From the NCBI GenBank assembly GCA_020025375.1, contig JAHHSF010000062.1, positions 1 to 7,479 on the forward strand: DNA of 7,479 bases. The letters run 5' to 3'. Of the stretch, positions 6,896-7,479 are shown in pieces. The stretch is from Oscillospiraceae bacterium. Lineage in GTDB: Bacteria > Bacillota > Clostridia > Oscillospirales > Oscillospiraceae. Position 1 is the stretch's first letter. Each line of letters starts with the position of its first letter. The notes beneath the pieces were generated by a model, which ran no database searches, was not told the DNA's origin, and saw nothing but the letters and a program-made list of their open reading frames with translations. The translations under genes were made by a program, and so were the position numbers.

Positions 6896-7366
6896 TTAGC
6901 GGGAAATCTTCAAAATCTCATAACGAATGGTACCGATGGGGGCCTCGTAGGAGACCTTCTCCCCTTCCTTGTGGCCCAGCAGAGCCCGGCCAAAGGGAGA
7001 CTCCTCGGAGATGCGGCCGTTCATGGGGTCGGCCTCCTGAGAGCCAACCAGCTGGTAGGTCTCCTCGTCCCCAGTGTCCAGGTCCTTCACGTCAATGGTA
7101 CAGCCCATGTGGGCGGTGTCATTGCTCTCATCCTCTTCAATGATGACGTAGTTCGCCAGGACGTTCTCCACCTCAGCAATGCGGGAATAGAGCTTGCCCT
7201 GCTCGTTTTTCGCCTCGTCATACTCGCTGTTCTCGCTCAGATCGCCGAAAGAGCGGGCCTCCTTGATCTGGTCGGCCACCTCTTTCTCCCGGACGGTCTT
7301 CAAATAATTGAGCTCCTTTTTCAGCTCTTCCAGACGCTCAGCGGTCAGTTTGAATTCCTTAGCCAT
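6896..7366 (-). CDS. greA: Transcription elongation factor GreA
   Basis: Rescues backtracked RNA polymerase by inserting its coiled coil into the secondary channel and stimulating cleavage of the transcript 3' end. The 156-residue length matches the family. The N-terminal coiled coil (about 1-75) carries the signature ARSFGDLSENSEYDEAKNEQ (37-56), including the acidic tip residues D42 and E45 that help hold the catalytic metal. The C-terminal FKBP-like domain (about 80-156) includes GRISEESPFGRALLGHKEG and ends IGTIRYEILKI. The ATG at 7366 gives MAKEFKLT, typical of GreA. An upstream in-frame TTG at 7375 is only 2 bases from the AGGAGG and is less likely. The gene precedes lysS by 27 bases, a pairing seen in other Bacillota. 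Confidence 0.97.
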   Translation of the reverse strand: MAKEFKLTAERLEELKKELNYLKTVREKEVADQIKEARSFGDLSENSEYDEAKNEQGKLYSRIAEVENVLANYVIIEEDESNDTAHMGCTIDVKDLDTGDEETYQLVGSQEADPMNGRISEESPFGRALLGHKEGEKVSYEAPIGTIRYEILKISR

Positions 7367-7377
7367 GACGTGCAAAT

Positions 7378-7383
7378 CCTCCT
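7378..7383 (-). promoter_or_regulatory. Ribosome binding site of greA
   Basis: Reads AGGAGG on the minus strand. The spacing to the ATG at 7366 is 11 bases, slightly long, while the TTG at 7375 is only 2 bases away. The ATG is therefore the better start. Confidence 0.75.
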
Positions 7384-7405
7384 AAAAATCCTGTCTTTCG
7401 ACAGG
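7384..7405 (-). terminator. Short GAAA-loop hairpin plus T5 in the greA leader (terminator or attenuator-like)
   Basis: On the minus strand CCTGTC (7400-7405), loop GAAA, GACAGG (7390-7395), then ATTTTTA. A 6-bp stem with a stable GNRA tetraloop and five T residues resembles a small intrinsic terminator. It lies between the putative -10 box (7459-7464) and the greA ribosome site, so it would be transcribed in the leader. The stem is short and the T-run is interrupted by A on both sides, so termination would be weak at best. Confidence 0.35.
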
Positions 7406-7458
7406 TCTGTTCCTTCATTCGCGGCCTTGAGGGTATCCTCCGGCACGTTAATTTCAAT

Positions 7459-7464
7459 ATTATA
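7459..7464 (-). promoter_or_regulatory. Candidate sigma-A -10 box for greA-lysS
   Basis: A perfect TATAAT on the minus strand within an AT-rich patch (7449-7470) that stands out from the GC-rich surroundings, about 93 bases before the greA start. Only 15 bases of upstream sequence remain in the window, so the -35 hexamer would be outside and cannot be checked. Confidence 0.5.
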
Positions 7465-7479
7465 TGTAGTTTACCACTG

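Noticed and set aside
7367..7479. A T-box leader for greA-lysS
   Set aside because: The visible leader is only about 113 bases, the T-box bulge sequence is not seen, and the GGTACCG-like strings at about 6384 and 6926 lie inside coding sequence.

Overview
The window is one tightly packed, single-strand run of conserved housekeeping genes. All seven protein-coding genes lie on the minus strand, so transcription runs from high to low coordinates. The order of transcription is greA, lysS, ktrB/trkH, ktrA/trkA, a SpoU/TrmH-family RNA methyltransferase, dprA, then topA, which is cut by the left edge. The DNA is GC-rich by eye. The Shine-Dalgarno sites are strong (AGGAGG or GGAGG), and the potassium system is of the KtrAB type. 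Together with the greA-lysS pair this suggests a GC-rich member of the Bacillota (Clostridia), perhaps an Oscillospiraceae-like gut organism. That placement is inference from style and gene order, not a database match.

Region 1 (about 4955-7479) is a transcription and translation unit. A leader with a perfect TATAAT -10 hexamer near the window edge carries a short hairpin followed by five T residues. It precedes greA (transcript cleavage factor), and 27 bases later lysS (class II lysyl-tRNA synthetase). LysS is longer than usual because it carries a C-terminal Trbp111/EMAP-II-like tRNA-binding domain. This is the most notable protein feature in the window.

Region 2 (4792-4954) is the only sizeable intergenic gap, about 163 bases. 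It contains two strong hairpins in series, one a perfect 16-bp stem and the other a 13-bp stem with one imperfect pair. They separate the greA-lysS unit from the genes downstream and may terminate, insulate or regulate.

Region 3 (1-4791) is a probable operon. KtrB (the potassium-conducting membrane subunit) and KtrA (its cytosolic RCK gating ring) form one uptake system and are spaced by 10 bases. The ktrA 3' end overlaps the methyltransferase start by 11 bases. After 21 bases comes dprA, whose product loads RecA on single-stranded DNA, and after 15 bases topA (DNA topoisomerase I). Tight spacing suggests co-transcription, although the functions (ion balance, rRNA or tRNA modification, DNA processing, supercoiling) do not form a single pathway.

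I see no mobile element, CRISPR array, tRNA, rRNA or phage gene, no frameshifted genes, and no convincing novel system. The points worth a second look are the LysRS fusion and the structured non-coding leaders.
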